Shown here: piece by piece, positions 41,073 through 49,916 of the stretch
Numbering within the stretch: the stretch's first letter is position 1
Layout: every line of letters begins with the position of its first letter
DNA from: Pseudomonas sp. UYIF39
GTDB lineage: Bacteria; Pseudomonadota; Gammaproteobacteria; Pseudomonadales; Pseudomonadaceae
Length of the DNA: 64,000 bases
NCBI RefSeq assembly: GCF_029963765.1
Contig: NZ_JALBYU010000022.1
Coordinates: 1-64,000 of the forward strand
Reading direction: 5' to 3'
Translations under genes and position numbers: made by a program
The notes under the pieces: model-generated
What the model saw: only the letters and a program-made list of their open reading frames with translations
The model's database searches: none
Told to the model about the DNA's origin: nothing

Positions 41073-42458
41073 CTATCGAAAACCGGATTTGAGTTCGATG
41101 AACCGTCGCGTGGCCATCAGGCCAGCGGGGTGGGCGTGCCGATGGGCGGACAGCCACGGAATCAAAACCTGCATTTGCTCGTCGGCGGCAAGCCCTTTAA
41201 GTGTAGCGTGCAGGCTTTGGACATCCGGGTCATTGACGGGCACTGGTGGTTCGGTCGCGGCACTGCTACCGCGTCGAACCGCAGCCGGCGCTCGCTCAGG
41301 TCGCCAGTCTCCGGCAATCCAGTCGTGCAGCAGCTGTTTTTCGTAGGGGCTGAACACCCCGAACATGGCCGCGCCGTCGCCCTCGACCAATTGCCAGAAA
41401 CGGCTGGCTTGCGGGTCCTGGTGACGCTTGATCCAGCCCTTGTTTTCCATCGCGCTGAGGAAGCCTGGCAACTGCTCCGGCGACGACAACCATTGATTGA
41501 CGGTCTTGCCTTCAAACCGGCAGTAGTCGGAATGCATGTGCTGACCAAACGGGCGCTTGCGCTCAAGCATGCTCAGCAACTCGCCGTACAGGTCGAACGA
41601 CTCGATGATCGCGCGACTGCCCTGCCCCAGATCGTTGAGCCGATAACCCAACGCAACCCTGCGCAGAAAGTCTTCACGGTCGCCTTCCACCGGCAACAAT
41701 TGCAGCACCGACTGCACGGCCTTTTGCGCGTGGCCGGTGCTGGCATTGTCGATGGTCACGTGCAGGGTGAAGTAGTACGGATCGATACCCAGCTCACTGA
41801 GTTCATAGGCGCTGATCAGCAAGTGCAGCGGCAATTGTTCATAACCGAGGTTGTAGCCGATCACCTCCGGCAGAAAATCGTCGCTGCAATACCCCAGCGC
41901 CAATTGCACCGCGCCTTGCAGGTAACGCTCGTCCGGGATAAACGCGTTGTCCAGCAAGCCATGTTCGGCGAGCAGCTTGCGGTAAATCACCACATGATTT
42001 TGCGCCGGGTTGCCGTCGCCCAGCTCTTCCAGATAGGTGCAAATCAGGCCTTCGAAACGCGGATCATGCCAGTGCCGCAGCAGGCCATACAGCCACGCGC
42101 CGTCCACGAGCTTGGTCGGGGCAACGGCTTGCAGGAAATACAGCGCATGCGCCTTGTTAGTGAAGAACTGCCGCGGGCCGCCGTCCTTGCGCATTTGCAG
42201 GTAGTCGGCGTATTGGCGTGCCACCTCGGCGCAGTGCTGTTCGACAAAGGTTGGCAGTGCCGACAGGTCGTGCGGCATGTCCTCGGGCAGGTTCGCCGCG
42301 TGCGCAAGTTGAGCCTGGAGGAAAGTCTTGCCGAGTGCGCGCTGGTGTTCGATATCGTCGCTCAGCAATAACTGTTCGTAGATACGTTTCAGGCTGCCGG
42401 CGGTCGGGATCGAGCGTTCGTGGGTCGGCCGGGATTCAAGTCGTGTCAGGGCAGTCAT
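41073..42458 (-). CDS. Iron-containing redox enzyme family (heme-oxygenase-like diiron protein)
   Basis: A protein of 461 residues starting at the ATG at 42458. After an N-terminal helical part, the middle (about 170-330) resembles the heme-oxygenase-like diiron oxidase (HDO) family: CTYLEELGDGNPAQNHVVIY with a Glu and a His as likely metal ligands, and FTLHVTIDNASTGHAQKA with H, D and H. The long C-terminal region is extra. HDO proteins use two irons to oxidise, decarboxylate or cleave small molecules. It stands ten bases upstream of the methyltransferase-ligD pair, so the three may be one transcript. Substrate unknown. Confidence 0.72.
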   Translation of the reverse strand: MTALTRLESRPTHERSIPTAGSLKRIYEQLLLSDDIEHQRALGKTFLQAQLAHAANLPEDMPHDLSALPTFVEQHCAEVARQYADYLQMRKDGGPRQFFTNKAHALYFLQAVAPTKLVDGAWLYGLLRHWHDPRFEGLICTYLEELGDGNPAQNHVVIYRKLLAEHGLLDNAFIPDERYLQGAVQLALGYCSDDFLPEVIGYNLGYEQLPLHLLISAYELSELGIDPYYFTLHVTIDNASTGHAQKAVQSVLQLLPVEGDREDFLRRVALGYRLNDLGQGSRAIIESFDLYGELLSMLERKRPFGQHMHSDYCRFEGKTVNQWLSSPEQLPGFLSAMENKGWIKRHQDPQASRFWQLVEGDGAAMFGVFSPYEKQLLHDWIAGDWRPERAPAAVRRGSSAATEPPVPVNDPDVQSLHATLKGLAADEQMQVLIPWLSAHRHAHPAGLMATRRFIELKSGFR

Positions 42459-42651
42459 GGGGTAGTCTCTCGGTCTGAGGCCAATGGCAGGAAGCTGAAT
42501 CAGCACGTCTCTACATCAGCAGAGCGACATCCCCGGAAAAAAATTCAATCGGCGTTGAAATTGCCCGGACAGGCGGGCAACGCCGCAGCACCCGGCGCAA
42601 GATCAAGTGAATATACTCAAAGGGTGCGGACACACCCTTCGGAGAGCAATC

Positions 42652-43104
42652 ATGCGAATGGTTCATGTCATCGAGCCCGAAAAAAAACCCGACCCGGTCA
42701 ACGTCGTGGGTGAAGCCATCACCATTCTCGCGGGCGGGGATCTGAGCAAACCTTTTGAAGTGCATATTCAGGAAGGCGTGCAAGGCGGCGGGCCACCTCC
42801 GCACTTTCACCCTTGGGACGAAGCGTTCTACGTGATTGACGGGCAGGTGGAAGTGACAGTTGCGGGCAAGGCCACCACCGTTTTCCCCGGGGGTTATGTG
42901 CATATTCCTGCTGGGACTGTTCATGCTTACAAGAACATCAGTGCGACAGCGAAGATGATCGGTGTGGTGTCTGATCCGCTCGGTGGTCAGTTCTTTGCCG
43001 CGATGGATCAGCTCAAAGTGCCGCAGGATTTGCCGCGGATACTGGAGATCGCCGAGAGTTTCGGGGTTACGTTTCTGGTGCCAAAAGCCCCCATGACCTC
43101 GTAG
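42652..43104 (+). CDS. Cupin domain protein
   Basis: A protein of 150 residues with one cupin barrel. Cupin motif 1 is GGGPPPHFHPWDEAFYVIDG, with the histidines and glutamate of the metal site, and motif 2 is PGGYVHIPAGTVHAYKN, with the last histidine. The ATG at 42652 has GGAG eight bases before it. The C-terminal extension (about 105-150) is helical. Possibly a metal-dependent dioxygenase, isomerase or binding protein; nothing in the context fixes the role. It is divergent from the diiron-protein gene. Confidence 0.82.
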   Translation: MRMVHVIEPEKKPDPVNVVGEAITILAGGDLSKPFEVHIQEGVQGGGPPPHFHPWDEAFYVIDGQVEVTVAGKATTVFPGGYVHIPAGTVHAYKNISATAKMIGVVSDPLGGQFFAAMDQLKVPQDLPRILEIAESFGVTFLVPKAPMTS

Positions 43105-43135
43105 GCGTTGCAACCAGCATCACCGCGTCATCGTT

Positions 43136-43260
43136 CTTCGCGAGCAAGTCGAATCGTCGCACCGCCGCTCCCACACTGGATCTGTATTGAACACAAAAAA
43201 TGCATTCACTGAAGATCTAATGTGGGAGCGGCGGTGCGACGATTCGACTTGCACGCGAAG
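43136..43260. repeat. REPIN with long arms (GCGGCGGTGCGACGATTCGACTTGC type)
   Basis: The left arm runs from CTTCGCGAGCAAGTCGAATC at 43136 to GCCGCTCCCACA, and the right arm is its inverted copy ending at 43260. The arms are about 40 bp and nearly identical, with about 45 AT-rich bp between. It lies between the convergent cupin and DUF533 genes. Confidence 0.9.
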
Positions 43261-43294
43261 GCAACCTGACAGCCAACTTTTTTGTGGATGAACC

Positions 43295-44020
43295 TCAAAC
43301 AGTGCCACCTCTGGCCTGTTGTTCCAGATGCACTTGCAGCTCCGGATCGATACTCAGCGCCGCAGCCAGTTCATCCAGATAGCTGCGTTCGGCGTCCTGC
43401 TGATCGTCCACCAGCATCACACTGGCCAGGTACATCTCCGCCGCCATGCCTGAATCGGTGGCCGACCGCGCCACATCGGCGGCATCCAGCGGCCGTGCGA
43501 CTTCGTCTTCCAGCCATTGCTGGAGCTCTGGGTCATCCGTGTGGCGACCGATTTCGGTACTGATCATTTGCTTCTCGGCATCGTCGATCCGCCCGTCGGC
43601 CTTCGCCGCTGCAATCAATGCCCGGAGAATTGCATGGCTGTGGTCCTCGACTTCCGGGCCGGACAACAAGTCGACAGTGCGTGGTGCCTGTTGCGGTGCC
43701 GAGGCCTGGCTGCGTTGCCAGGCTTGATAGGCCTGGAATGCCATCATTCCGAGCGAAGCCAGCGCCGCGTAGTTGGTGCCTCCACCCGAGCGGGTCTGAG
43801 TCGAACCACCCATGGTTGAGCCACCGCCCAGCAGACTACCGAGCAACCCACCCAGGCCACCGCCCCCGGCGCTTGAACGGGCACCACCGCCCAACAGGCC
43901 ACCGAGCAATCCACCGAGACCGCCGAGACCACCTTGAGCCGACGCGCCACCGCCACCCTGTTGCGACATTGAGCCCTGGCCGGCCCGCAGAAGTTGTTCG
44001 AGCAGATCGCTGGTGTTCAT
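43295..44020 (-). CDS. DUF533 (YebE-like) protein
   Basis: A protein of 241 residues from the ATG at 44020, which has GAGGA eight bases upstream. Residues 1-85 are a low-complexity Gly/Ser/Leu-rich region (GGLGGLLGGLLGGG type repeats). A hydrophobic segment (NYAALASLGMMAFQAYQAWQ) precedes the C-terminal DUF533 domain, which is helical and acidic (HAILRALIAAAKADGRIDDA, then EKQMISTEIG), like TerB/tellurite-resistance folds. E. coli YebE of this family is envelope-stress linked. Likely inner-membrane associated; function unknown. Confidence 0.83.
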   Translation of the reverse strand: MNTSDLLEQLLRAGQGSMSQQGGGGASAQGGLGGLGGLLGGLLGGGARSSAGGGGLGGLLGSLLGGGSTMGGSTQTRSGGGTNYAALASLGMMAFQAYQAWQRSQASAPQQAPRTVDLLSGPEVEDHSHAILRALIAAAKADGRIDDAEKQMISTEIGRHTDDPELQQWLEDEVARPLDAADVARSATDSGMAAEMYLASVMLVDDQQDAERSYLDELAAALSIDPELQVHLEQQARGGTV

Positions 44021-44191
44021 GACGATGTCCTCATCGGTTGGAGTGATCCAGTCAGGCAACGATAGTCCTCGCCGACAAATGCGCCACCACCGTTTGGCTG
44101 ACGTGAACCCCTTATCGCCCTTGCCCCTGATGACCATCGGCTGCGAGTGTTCTACTCTCGCAAACCCGATGCCCAAAGGATCAACGAACAC

Positions 44192-44617
44192 ATGGACCGC
44201 ACTCTGATTGTCGTCAGCGACGTCATCGAACCTGAAGTCGAGCACGTACTCAGCGCCGGGCTGAGTGCCTTCAATGATCAGATGACTGGAGTCAACGACC
44301 GCCAGTCGCTGGCGGTCACGGTCCGTGATCCGGACACCCATCAAGTGCTGGGCGGTATCACCGGGCGAACGTCGCTCGGACTGCTGTTTCTAGATCTGTT
44401 CTACTTGCCCGAGTCACTGCGAGGCTCCGGGCTCGGCTCTCGACTGCTCAAAGCGTATGAGGACGAAGGTCGTCGTCGCGGTTGCCGCTCGGCGGTGCTC
44501 TATACCCTCAGTTTCCAGGCCCCGCAGTTCTATGAAAAACACGGCTGGCAGCGCTTCGGCGAAGTGCCTTGCGACCCGCCAGGCACGAGTCGGGTGTTCA
44601 TGAGCAAGGCGCTGTAA
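44192..44617 (+). CDS. GNAT family N-acetyltransferase
   Basis: A protein of 141 residues. The acetyl-CoA binding motif is SLRGSGLGSRLLKAYEDEG (about 86-104), the R-x-x-G-x-G/A pattern of GNAT proteins, followed by a strand ending LYTLSFQAPQFYEKHGWQRF, typical of motif B. The start at 44192 follows AAAGGA at a rather long distance. Substrate unknown. It is divergent from the DUF533 gene and followed by a clear terminator. Confidence 0.85.
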   Translation: MDRTLIVVSDVIEPEVEHVLSAGLSAFNDQMTGVNDRQSLAVTVRDPDTHQVLGGITGRTSLGLLFLDLFYLPESLRGSGLGSRLLKAYEDEGRRRGCRSAVLYTLSFQAPQFYEKHGWQRFGEVPCDPPGTSRVFMSKAL

Positions 44618-44683
44618 TGATCCTGTCTGCTGCCGATCACTGCTCTTGAGTAAAACGTATCGCCCTGCGCCGATGTTTCATTT

Positions 44684-44715
44684 AATACCCAGGACTTATC
44701 CGGGGTATTTTTTTG
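44684..44715 (+). terminator. Rho-independent terminator
   Basis: AATACCC pairs with GGGGTATT around an 11-base loop and is followed by a run of T. It lies 67 bp after the GNAT gene stop, before the phosphatidylcholine synthase gene. Confidence 0.85.
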
Positions 44716-44851
44716 CGGCCCAGCTAAGATTTACTGATGGTGAACCTTATCCCCGGATACCCGGTCGATACATGCAACCTGACTTGGTTTGCCGACACCC
44801 CCAATTGAAGGGGTGATAACAGGCTTGCTTCACTTTCTGGAGAACGCCCCC

Positions 44852-45571
44852 GTGATATCGACCCTACACATCGCCAGGCTCAAAGCATGGGGCGCCCATG
44901 GTTTTACCGCCACCGGCGTGGTCACTGCCTTCCTCGCGACCCTCGCCCTGCTGGAAAACCAGGCCACAAACTGCCTGCTGTGGCTGGGCGTCGCCCTGAT
45001 CGTCGATGGGCTGGATGGCGCGTTGGCACGCAAGGTCAATGTCCAGTCGGTACTGCCAAGTTTCGATGGCTCGATCCTCGATCTGGTCATCGACTACCTG
45101 ACGTACGTGTTTATCCCCGCGCTGTTCATTTATCGTTACATCCCCTTGCCGGATTACACGCTGCTGCTGTCAGTGTCGCTGATTCTGGTCTCGTCGCTGT
45201 TTTGCTTCTGCAACGTCAACATGAAGAGCAAAGACAACTACTTCCAGGGCTTCCCAGCCGCCTGGAACGTGGTAGCCCTGTGCCTGTACATCATCGCCCC
45301 GTCGCCGTGGATCACCCTTCTCACCATCATCGGCCTGGCACTGTTGACCGTGACCCGGATGAAGTTCCTCCACCCGTTCCGCGTGCGCAAGTTCATGCCG
45401 ATCAACATCGCCGTAACGGCCATCTGGCTGCTGTGCAGTTTGTCGCTGGTGGTCAACCATCCGGTGATCAACCCGCTGGTGATGGGGCTTTGGCTGCTGA
45501 TGTCGGCTTACTTCCTGGGGATCTGCATCTGGCGCACGGCGCTGGAGTGGTTCGAAAACTCGCGCGGATAA
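44852..45571 (+). CDS. pcs: Phosphatidylcholine synthase (CDP-alcohol phosphatidyltransferase)
   Basis: A membrane protein of 239 residues. The CDP-alcohol phosphotransferase motif is visible as DGLDGALARKVNVQSVLPSF, followed by DGSILDLVIDY, matching DGxxAR(x)nGxxxDxxxD. About eight hydrophobic helices span the rest. The sequence pattern is that of bacterial Pcs enzymes, which join choline directly to CDP-diacylglycerol. A GTG at 44852 is chosen as start: GGAG lies about nine bases before it, and conserved sequence (AWGAHGFTATG) begins soon after; the open frame extends to 44789. A choline use outside catabolism fits a genome with betaine-type transport genes. Confidence 0.85.
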   Translation: MISTLHIARLKAWGAHGFTATGVVTAFLATLALLENQATNCLLWLGVALIVDGLDGALARKVNVQSVLPSFDGSILDLVIDYLTYVFIPALFIYRYIPLPDYTLLLSVSLILVSSLFCFCNVNMKSKDNYFQGFPAAWNVVALCLYIIAPSPWITLLTIIGLALLTVTRMKFLHPFRVRKFMPINIAVTAIWLLCSLSLVVNHPVINPLVMGLWLLMSAYFLGICIWRTALEWFENSRG

Positions 45572-45584
45572 AGGACTGTAGAGC

Positions 45585-45971
45585 GTGGCCATCCATATCG
45601 TCCAACTCGGTACACCGCGCGCCGCCAATGAAGGCCTGCGCCTGGGCACGGTGCGTCGCCCGCCGCGTGGCGTGCCGAAAGCCGAGTTTGCCAGTCGGGA
45701 TTTTTATGACGTGTGGCAGCCGCTGCTGTCTCCCAGTGCCGAACTGGTCGCAGAAGCCAAAGCGGCGGAAGACGCCAAGGCGTGGGAAGCCTTCAAGCGC
45801 AAGTTCAAGACCGAAATGAACCACCCGGCGCCCAGCCAGTTGCTCGATTTGTTGGCGGCGTTGTCCCACCAAACGTCACTGGCCATTGGTTGTTATTGCG
45901 AAGATGAAGCGCATTGCCATCGGTCGGTATTGCGGGAGTTGTTAAAGGTGCGTGGTGCGCAGCTCAAATAG
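45585..45971 (+). CDS. DUF488 family protein
   Basis: A protein of 128 residues with a GTG start, 13 bp after pcs. Features of DUF488 are IVQLGTPRAANEGLRLGTVR-RPPRGVPK and the C-terminal IGCYCEDEAHCHRSVLRELL, in which C-Y-C and H-C-H residues lie in a strand-helix unit. The family is widespread and its role unknown; the cysteine/histidine cluster could bind metal. It is probably cotranscribed with pcs, though no functional link is apparent. Confidence 0.8.
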   Translation: MAIHIVQLGTPRAANEGLRLGTVRRPPRGVPKAEFASRDFYDVWQPLLSPSAELVAEAKAAEDAKAWEAFKRKFKTEMNHPAPSQLLDLLAALSHQTSLAIGCYCEDEAHCHRSVLRELLKVRGAQLK

Positions 45972-46135
45972 TCGCTGGCGCAGCGCTACTCCTCGCAGCA
46001 AACGACCCGACCAGCCTGTTGCGCGAACAATAGACATGTTCACTAACAGGCTGTCGAAAGTGACGACGACACTAAGCGTGATGCACCCGGTAATGAGGAT
46101 GAATGACGCAGCTCAGTTGATGCCGCACCTGAAGC

Positions 46136-46519
46136 TTAGGCAGATTTGAAGCAGTACGCGGCCAGCTTGTTACCGTCGAGGTCGCGGGCGTAAGCGGCAT
46201 AGGCATTGGGGGCCCAGCCTCGTGGCCCTGGCGCGCCTTCGTCGGTACCGCCATTGGCCAGCGCGGCGGCGTGGAAGGCATCAATGGCAGCTCGATCCGG
46301 TGCTTCAAAGCTGACAGTAACGCCGTTGCCCACGCTGGCAGGGGCGCCGTTGGCTGGTTTCAGCACAAAGAAGGACGGGGCGTTCTGCCCCCAGATCGAG
46401 CCATTGTCGTCCAGGTCAGCGATACGCTTCTGGCCTAATGCTCCGAGTACATTGTCGTAAAAGCTGCGGGCTTTTTGCAGGTCATTGGTACCGACGGTGA
46501 CGTGCGTGAAGATGCTCAT
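46136..46519 (-). CDS. VOC family (glyoxalase/bleomycin-resistance fold) protein
   Basis: A protein of 127 residues from the ATG at 46519. It has the paired beta-alpha-beta-beta-beta modules: FTHVTVGTNDLQKARSFYDN at the N-terminus and VSFEAPDRAAIDAFHAAAL in the second half, ending YARDLDGNKLAAYCF, where the last segment usually supplies the glutamate ligand but here reads Lys-Leu-Ala-Ala-Tyr. Small VOC proteins may be isomerases, dioxygenases or binding proteins. It lies downstream of the formaldehyde dehydrogenase gene on the same strand. Confidence 0.83.
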   Translation of the reverse strand: MSIFTHVTVGTNDLQKARSFYDNVLGALGQKRIADLDDNGSIWGQNAPSFFVLKPANGAPASVGNGVTVSFEAPDRAAIDAFHAAALANGGTDEGAPGPRGWAPNAYAAYARDLDGNKLAAYCFKSA

Positions 46520-46597
46520 TGTGATGTTCTCTTTGGTGGAAACGCGGTGGGTGGGTATTAACAGTTTCGCCCGGGCGGCCATCGCCAAGCGGTTGAG

Positions 46598-47716
46598 TCA
46601 GCGATCGAAATGAATAACGGTGCGAATGCTCTTGCCTTCGCGCATCAGGTCAAAGGCCTTGTTGATGTCATCCAGACCCATGGTGTGAGTGATGAAGGTA
46701 TCCAGCGGAATCTCCCCCTGTTGAGACTTCTCGACATAGCTGGGCAGTTCGCTGCGACCTTTCACTCCGCCAAAGGCCGAGCCGCGCCAGACTCGTCCGG
46801 TTACCAGCTGGAACGGTCGGGTACTGATTTCCTGGCCGGCGCCAGCGACCCCGATAATGACCGACTCGCCCCAGCCCTTATGGCAGCACTCGAGTGCTGC
46901 ACGCATCAGGTTGACGTTCCCGATGCATTCAAAGGAGTAATCCACACCGCCCTCGGTCATCTCGACTATTACGTCCTGGATCGGCTTGTCGTATTCCTTC
47001 GGATTGATGAAGTCGGTAGCGCCCAATTGTCTGGCGATGTCGAACTTGGCCGGGTTGATATCGATCGCGATTATTCGACCCGCCTTGGCCATGGTGGCGC
47101 CGATAATGGCTGCCAGGCCGATGCCGCCCAGACCGAAGATGGCCACGCTGGCGCCCTCCTCCACCTTGGCCGTGTTGAGCACCGCGCCAATACCGGTCGT
47201 TACACCGCAACCGAGCAGGCAAACCTTCTCTAGCGGCGCTTCCTTCGGGATTTTGGCCAGCGAGATTTCTGGCAGTACCGTGTACTCGGAAAACGTCGAA
47301 GTGCCCATGTAGTGGAATATCGGTTGGCCCTTGTAGGAAAAACGGCTGGTGCCGTCCGGCATCAGGCCTTTGCCTTGGGTCGCGCGAATTTTCTGGCAGA
47401 GGTTGGTCTTGCCGGATGTGCAGAATTTGCACTCCCCGCATTCCGGGGTGTAAAGCGGGATCACATGATCGCCTACCGCCACTGAAGTCACCCCTTCGCC
47501 GATTGCCTCGACGATACCGCCGCCTTCGTGGCCGAGAATGACTGGAAAAATACCTTCGGGATCAGCACCGGACAGGGTAAACGCATCGGTATGGCAGACA
47601 CCGGTCGCGATGATGCGTACCAGCACCTCCCCGGCTTGTGGTGCAGCCACATCGACTTCGACAATTTGCAGGGGTTGGTTGGCTGCAAAAGCTACGGCAG
47701 CTCGTGATTTGATCAT
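46598..47716 (-). CDS. frmA: S-(hydroxymethyl)glutathione dehydrogenase (class III alcohol dehydrogenase)
   Basis: A protein of 372 residues from the ATG at 47716. Zn-binding features are GVCHTDAF and GHEGGGIV (catalytic zinc) and the four-cysteine site CGECKFCTSGKTNLC (structural zinc). The NAD fold has GLGGIGLAAIIG. The sequence is typical of glutathione-dependent formaldehyde dehydrogenase (also called adhC/adhI), which oxidises S-hydroxymethylglutathione. The usual partner, S-formylglutathione hydrolase (fghA), is not next to it; a VOC gene is. Upstream lie a betaine-type binding protein and a 2OG oxygenase, so formaldehyde from demethylation may be the source; inferred. Confidence 0.93.
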   Translation of the reverse strand: MIKSRAAVAFAANQPLQIVEVDVAAPQAGEVLVRIIATGVCHTDAFTLSGADPEGIFPVILGHEGGGIVEAIGEGVTSVAVGDHVIPLYTPECGECKFCTSGKTNLCQKIRATQGKGLMPDGTSRFSYKGQPIFHYMGTSTFSEYTVLPEISLAKIPKEAPLEKVCLLGCGVTTGIGAVLNTAKVEEGASVAIFGLGGIGLAAIIGATMAKAGRIIAIDINPAKFDIARQLGATDFINPKEYDKPIQDVIVEMTEGGVDYSFECIGNVNLMRAALECCHKGWGESVIIGVAGAGQEISTRPFQLVTGRVWRGSAFGGVKGRSELPSYVEKSQQGEIPLDTFITHTMGLDDINKAFDLMREGKSIRTVIHFDR

Positions 47717-47847
47717 ATTCGTAATTCCCAGGCGCAAAGAGGCGTCGCCTCTTTGTAGAAACAAGAAAAATCAGAAATGAGATAGTGTTTACGCAGGTCG
47801 CGCTAGTGACATGTCAAGGGTCAGGGCTTCCTTGCCCCAAGAACCGA

Positions 47848-48816
47848 TTAGAGCGTTGCGTCGATTTTTTTTGCGACGGCTTCATCGACCCAGGCGTGCC
47901 AGACTTCCGGGTGCTCCTTGAGAAAAATCCTGGCCAGCTTCGGAGATTCGATGCGCTCCCGGGTCATCCTCGCCAGGTTCTGATTCAACAGATCGATGGG
48001 GATGTTGACCTTCTCCAGAACCGCAACCAGTTCAGGAGCCTGCTCATGAAAAGCCTTGGAGAGTCCGACCATGGTAATGACGTCTTTGTTGGCTCCGGTC
48101 TTTTCTTCGAGCCTTATCGCGTCGATTTGCCCCATCAGCGGAGTCGGTGACCAGTAGTAGAACAGTACCGGTTCACCGCGCTTGTAGCTGGACAGAACTG
48201 CCGCATCCAAGGCCGCACCGGTGCCTGGACGGAAATTTGTGAAGGTATTTTCAAGACCGTACTCTTTCAGCATCTCGGTATTGTCCTGCTCACAAATCCA
48301 GCCAGCGGGACAGTTGTAGAAACGGCCTTTGGACGGTTCCTCCGAATCTTTAAAAATGCCTGGGTACTTGCTCAGGTCGGCAACGGTCTTGAGCTCAGGT
48401 GCTGGTGCAGGCCTGTTGCGTTTGGCGTCCCCCTCCACGACATAACGCGGCACATACCAGCCCTGAGTCGCACCAATGATCGGAGCGCCGACCCCGACGA
48501 CCTTTCCGGCTGCTGCTGCCTTCTTCCAGACTTCGCTACGCTCCATCCACTCTTCGCCAAATACCTGAATATCGTTGCTGGCCAGGGCGGTCTCAAGAAT
48601 GATGGTATTCCCCACTAACTGGTCAGTTGCACAACCGTAGCCATCCTTGAGAACGATCATCATGATGTCGGTGAGGAGCATCCCGCTCTCCCAATTCAGA
48701 CCGGCAAATTTCACCGATTTGCCTGACTCACACCACCCTGAAGCCTGACTTGAGGCGCTACCGACGAGTAAGCCAAGGGTGAGTAACGAGGCCAGCAAGT
48801 TCTTCTTGTATTTCAT
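47848..48816 (-). CDS. Substrate-binding protein, choline/betaine/carnitine type (ABC transporter)
   Basis: A protein of 322 residues from the ATG at 48816, signal peptide 1-26 (SSQA/SG). It matches the OpuAC/ProX-like fold: VKFAGLNWESGMLLTDIMMI, GYGCATDQLVG, and a ligand site rich in Trp/Tyr (EEWMERSEVW, QGWYVPRYVV, FYYWSPTPLMG), as expected for binding a quaternary ammonium group. The CX(7)C pair in NCPAGWICEQ occurs in relatives. There is no permease or ATPase gene beside it, as with the orphan binding proteins CbcX, CaiX and BetX of Pseudomonas that share one core transporter. The exact ligand is unknown. Confidence 0.85.
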   Translation of the reverse strand: MKYKKNLLASLLTLGLLVGSASSQASGWCESGKSVKFAGLNWESGMLLTDIMMIVLKDGYGCATDQLVGNTIILETALASNDIQVFGEEWMERSEVWKKAAAAGKVVGVGAPIIGATQGWYVPRYVVEGDAKRNRPAPAPELKTVADLSKYPGIFKDSEEPSKGRFYNCPAGWICEQDNTEMLKEYGLENTFTNFRPGTGAALDAAVLSSYKRGEPVLFYYWSPTPLMGQIDAIRLEEKTGANKDVITMVGLSKAFHEQAPELVAVLEKVNIPIDLLNQNLARMTRERIESPKLARIFLKEHPEVWHAWVDEAVAKKIDATL

Positions 48817-48967
48817 GATCAGACGCTCCGAAATTATTATTGGGGGCAGCGAACTGTTGCGTGCACACGCGAGGCGAACGAGACCATCAGATCTAACGTG
48901 GACAGGTGCCTGTGCAGACACGTGAAGCGATGGAGTGAGTGAATAGTTTTATTGTGGATTGGGTAAC

Positions 48968-49807
48968 TTAATTCAAAGGCTCTACCGTGGTACGCCCGTA
49001 AAACAATTGACGGGCATAGGCGCTGAACTCGACATTTGGCTGATCCACGTAAGCGAATACCGCGTTGAGTCTTAACCTGTCGCCCACCACCGGCGTAACA
49101 CGATGCAGTGAATAGCGGCCGCGAAACAATGTCAGTGTTCCAGGCACTTGAGGCAGTACCTCTATCTGTTGGGTATCGGGGTTATCAAGGAATTGCCCGA
49201 CCGCGTCATAACAGTCGTCGTCCTCATTGCGAAGCATGCGTACATATTCAAAATCCCCGCCGGCACTTGCGGCCTGGAGTGACAGCGTGACGCTGAAATC
49301 GGAGCGGTCAAAGTGCCACCCCAATTGCTGCCCCGTCGTAAAGCCCTGCAAGTTAAGCGCGGCTAACGGATCAGCATGGCGATAGAGCGTATCCAGACCC
49401 AACACGTCCTTGATGAAAGAAAGCACTTCGTCCGATTCATAGATCCGTCTGATCAAGTTGTCGCCAGGAATATCCGCGTAGGCGACAGTATCTTTTTCAG
49501 TTTTCATCAAACGCCGCAGGGGATGCCCTGAATCAACGTTTTTCTCTTGAGGTTTGAAATAAACCGTGTGGTTTTCCCGAAAATGAAACATGCGCGGGTG
49601 TAGTTCAAGCGTTTGATCCGCCATCGTCGCAACCGACTCATCACGGACAAATCCCGGGAAGATCGCGACGCCTTCCTGCCCGAGCAATGACTGGCTATGA
49701 GTGACCAGCGCCCGATAAGCGGGGTGGGTTCGATCGGTAATGGGATAACGCTCAAGGTCGATGACATCGCCCAGGGTTACGGCGGGTGTGAGAGGAAGCA
49801 TAGACAT
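48968..49807 (-). CDS. 2OG-Fe(II) oxygenase (HalD/ArpA-like family)
   Basis: A protein of 279 residues from the ATG at 49807 (GGAG ten bases before). The iron-binding triad is visible: H165 and D167 in GWHFDRSDFSVTLSLQ and H235 in RYSLHRVTP; R245 in GDRLRLNAV would bind 2-oxoglutarate. It is a non-heme iron oxygenase of the kind that hydroxylates or demethylates small molecules. The aspartate is present, so it is not a halogenase of the type that lacks this ligand. It lies upstream of the betaine-type binding protein gene (151-bp gap) and divergent from a LysR gene. Substrate unknown; a quaternary amine or amino acid is inferred from neighbours. Confidence 0.85.
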   Translation of the reverse strand: MSMLPLTPAVTLGDVIDLERYPITDRTHPAYRALVTHSQSLLGQEGVAIFPGFVRDESVATMADQTLELHPRMFHFRENHTVYFKPQEKNVDSGHPLRRLMKTEKDTVAYADIPGDNLIRRIYESDEVLSFIKDVLGLDTLYRHADPLAALNLQGFTTGQQLGWHFDRSDFSVTLSLQAASAGGDFEYVRMLRNEDDDCYDAVGQFLDNPDTQQIEVLPQVPGTLTLFRGRYSLHRVTPVVGDRLRLNAVFAYVDQPNVEFSAYARQLFYGRTTVEPLN

Positions 49808-49916
49808 GATTATTGGTCTCCGGTGGCTCTTGCTGGAGTCAGATTGCATCGGAGGCAAAAACAAGTCACGCTCATATTTTTACGCTATTTTGTGAATTAT
49901 TTTCAGGTCGCGCCCT

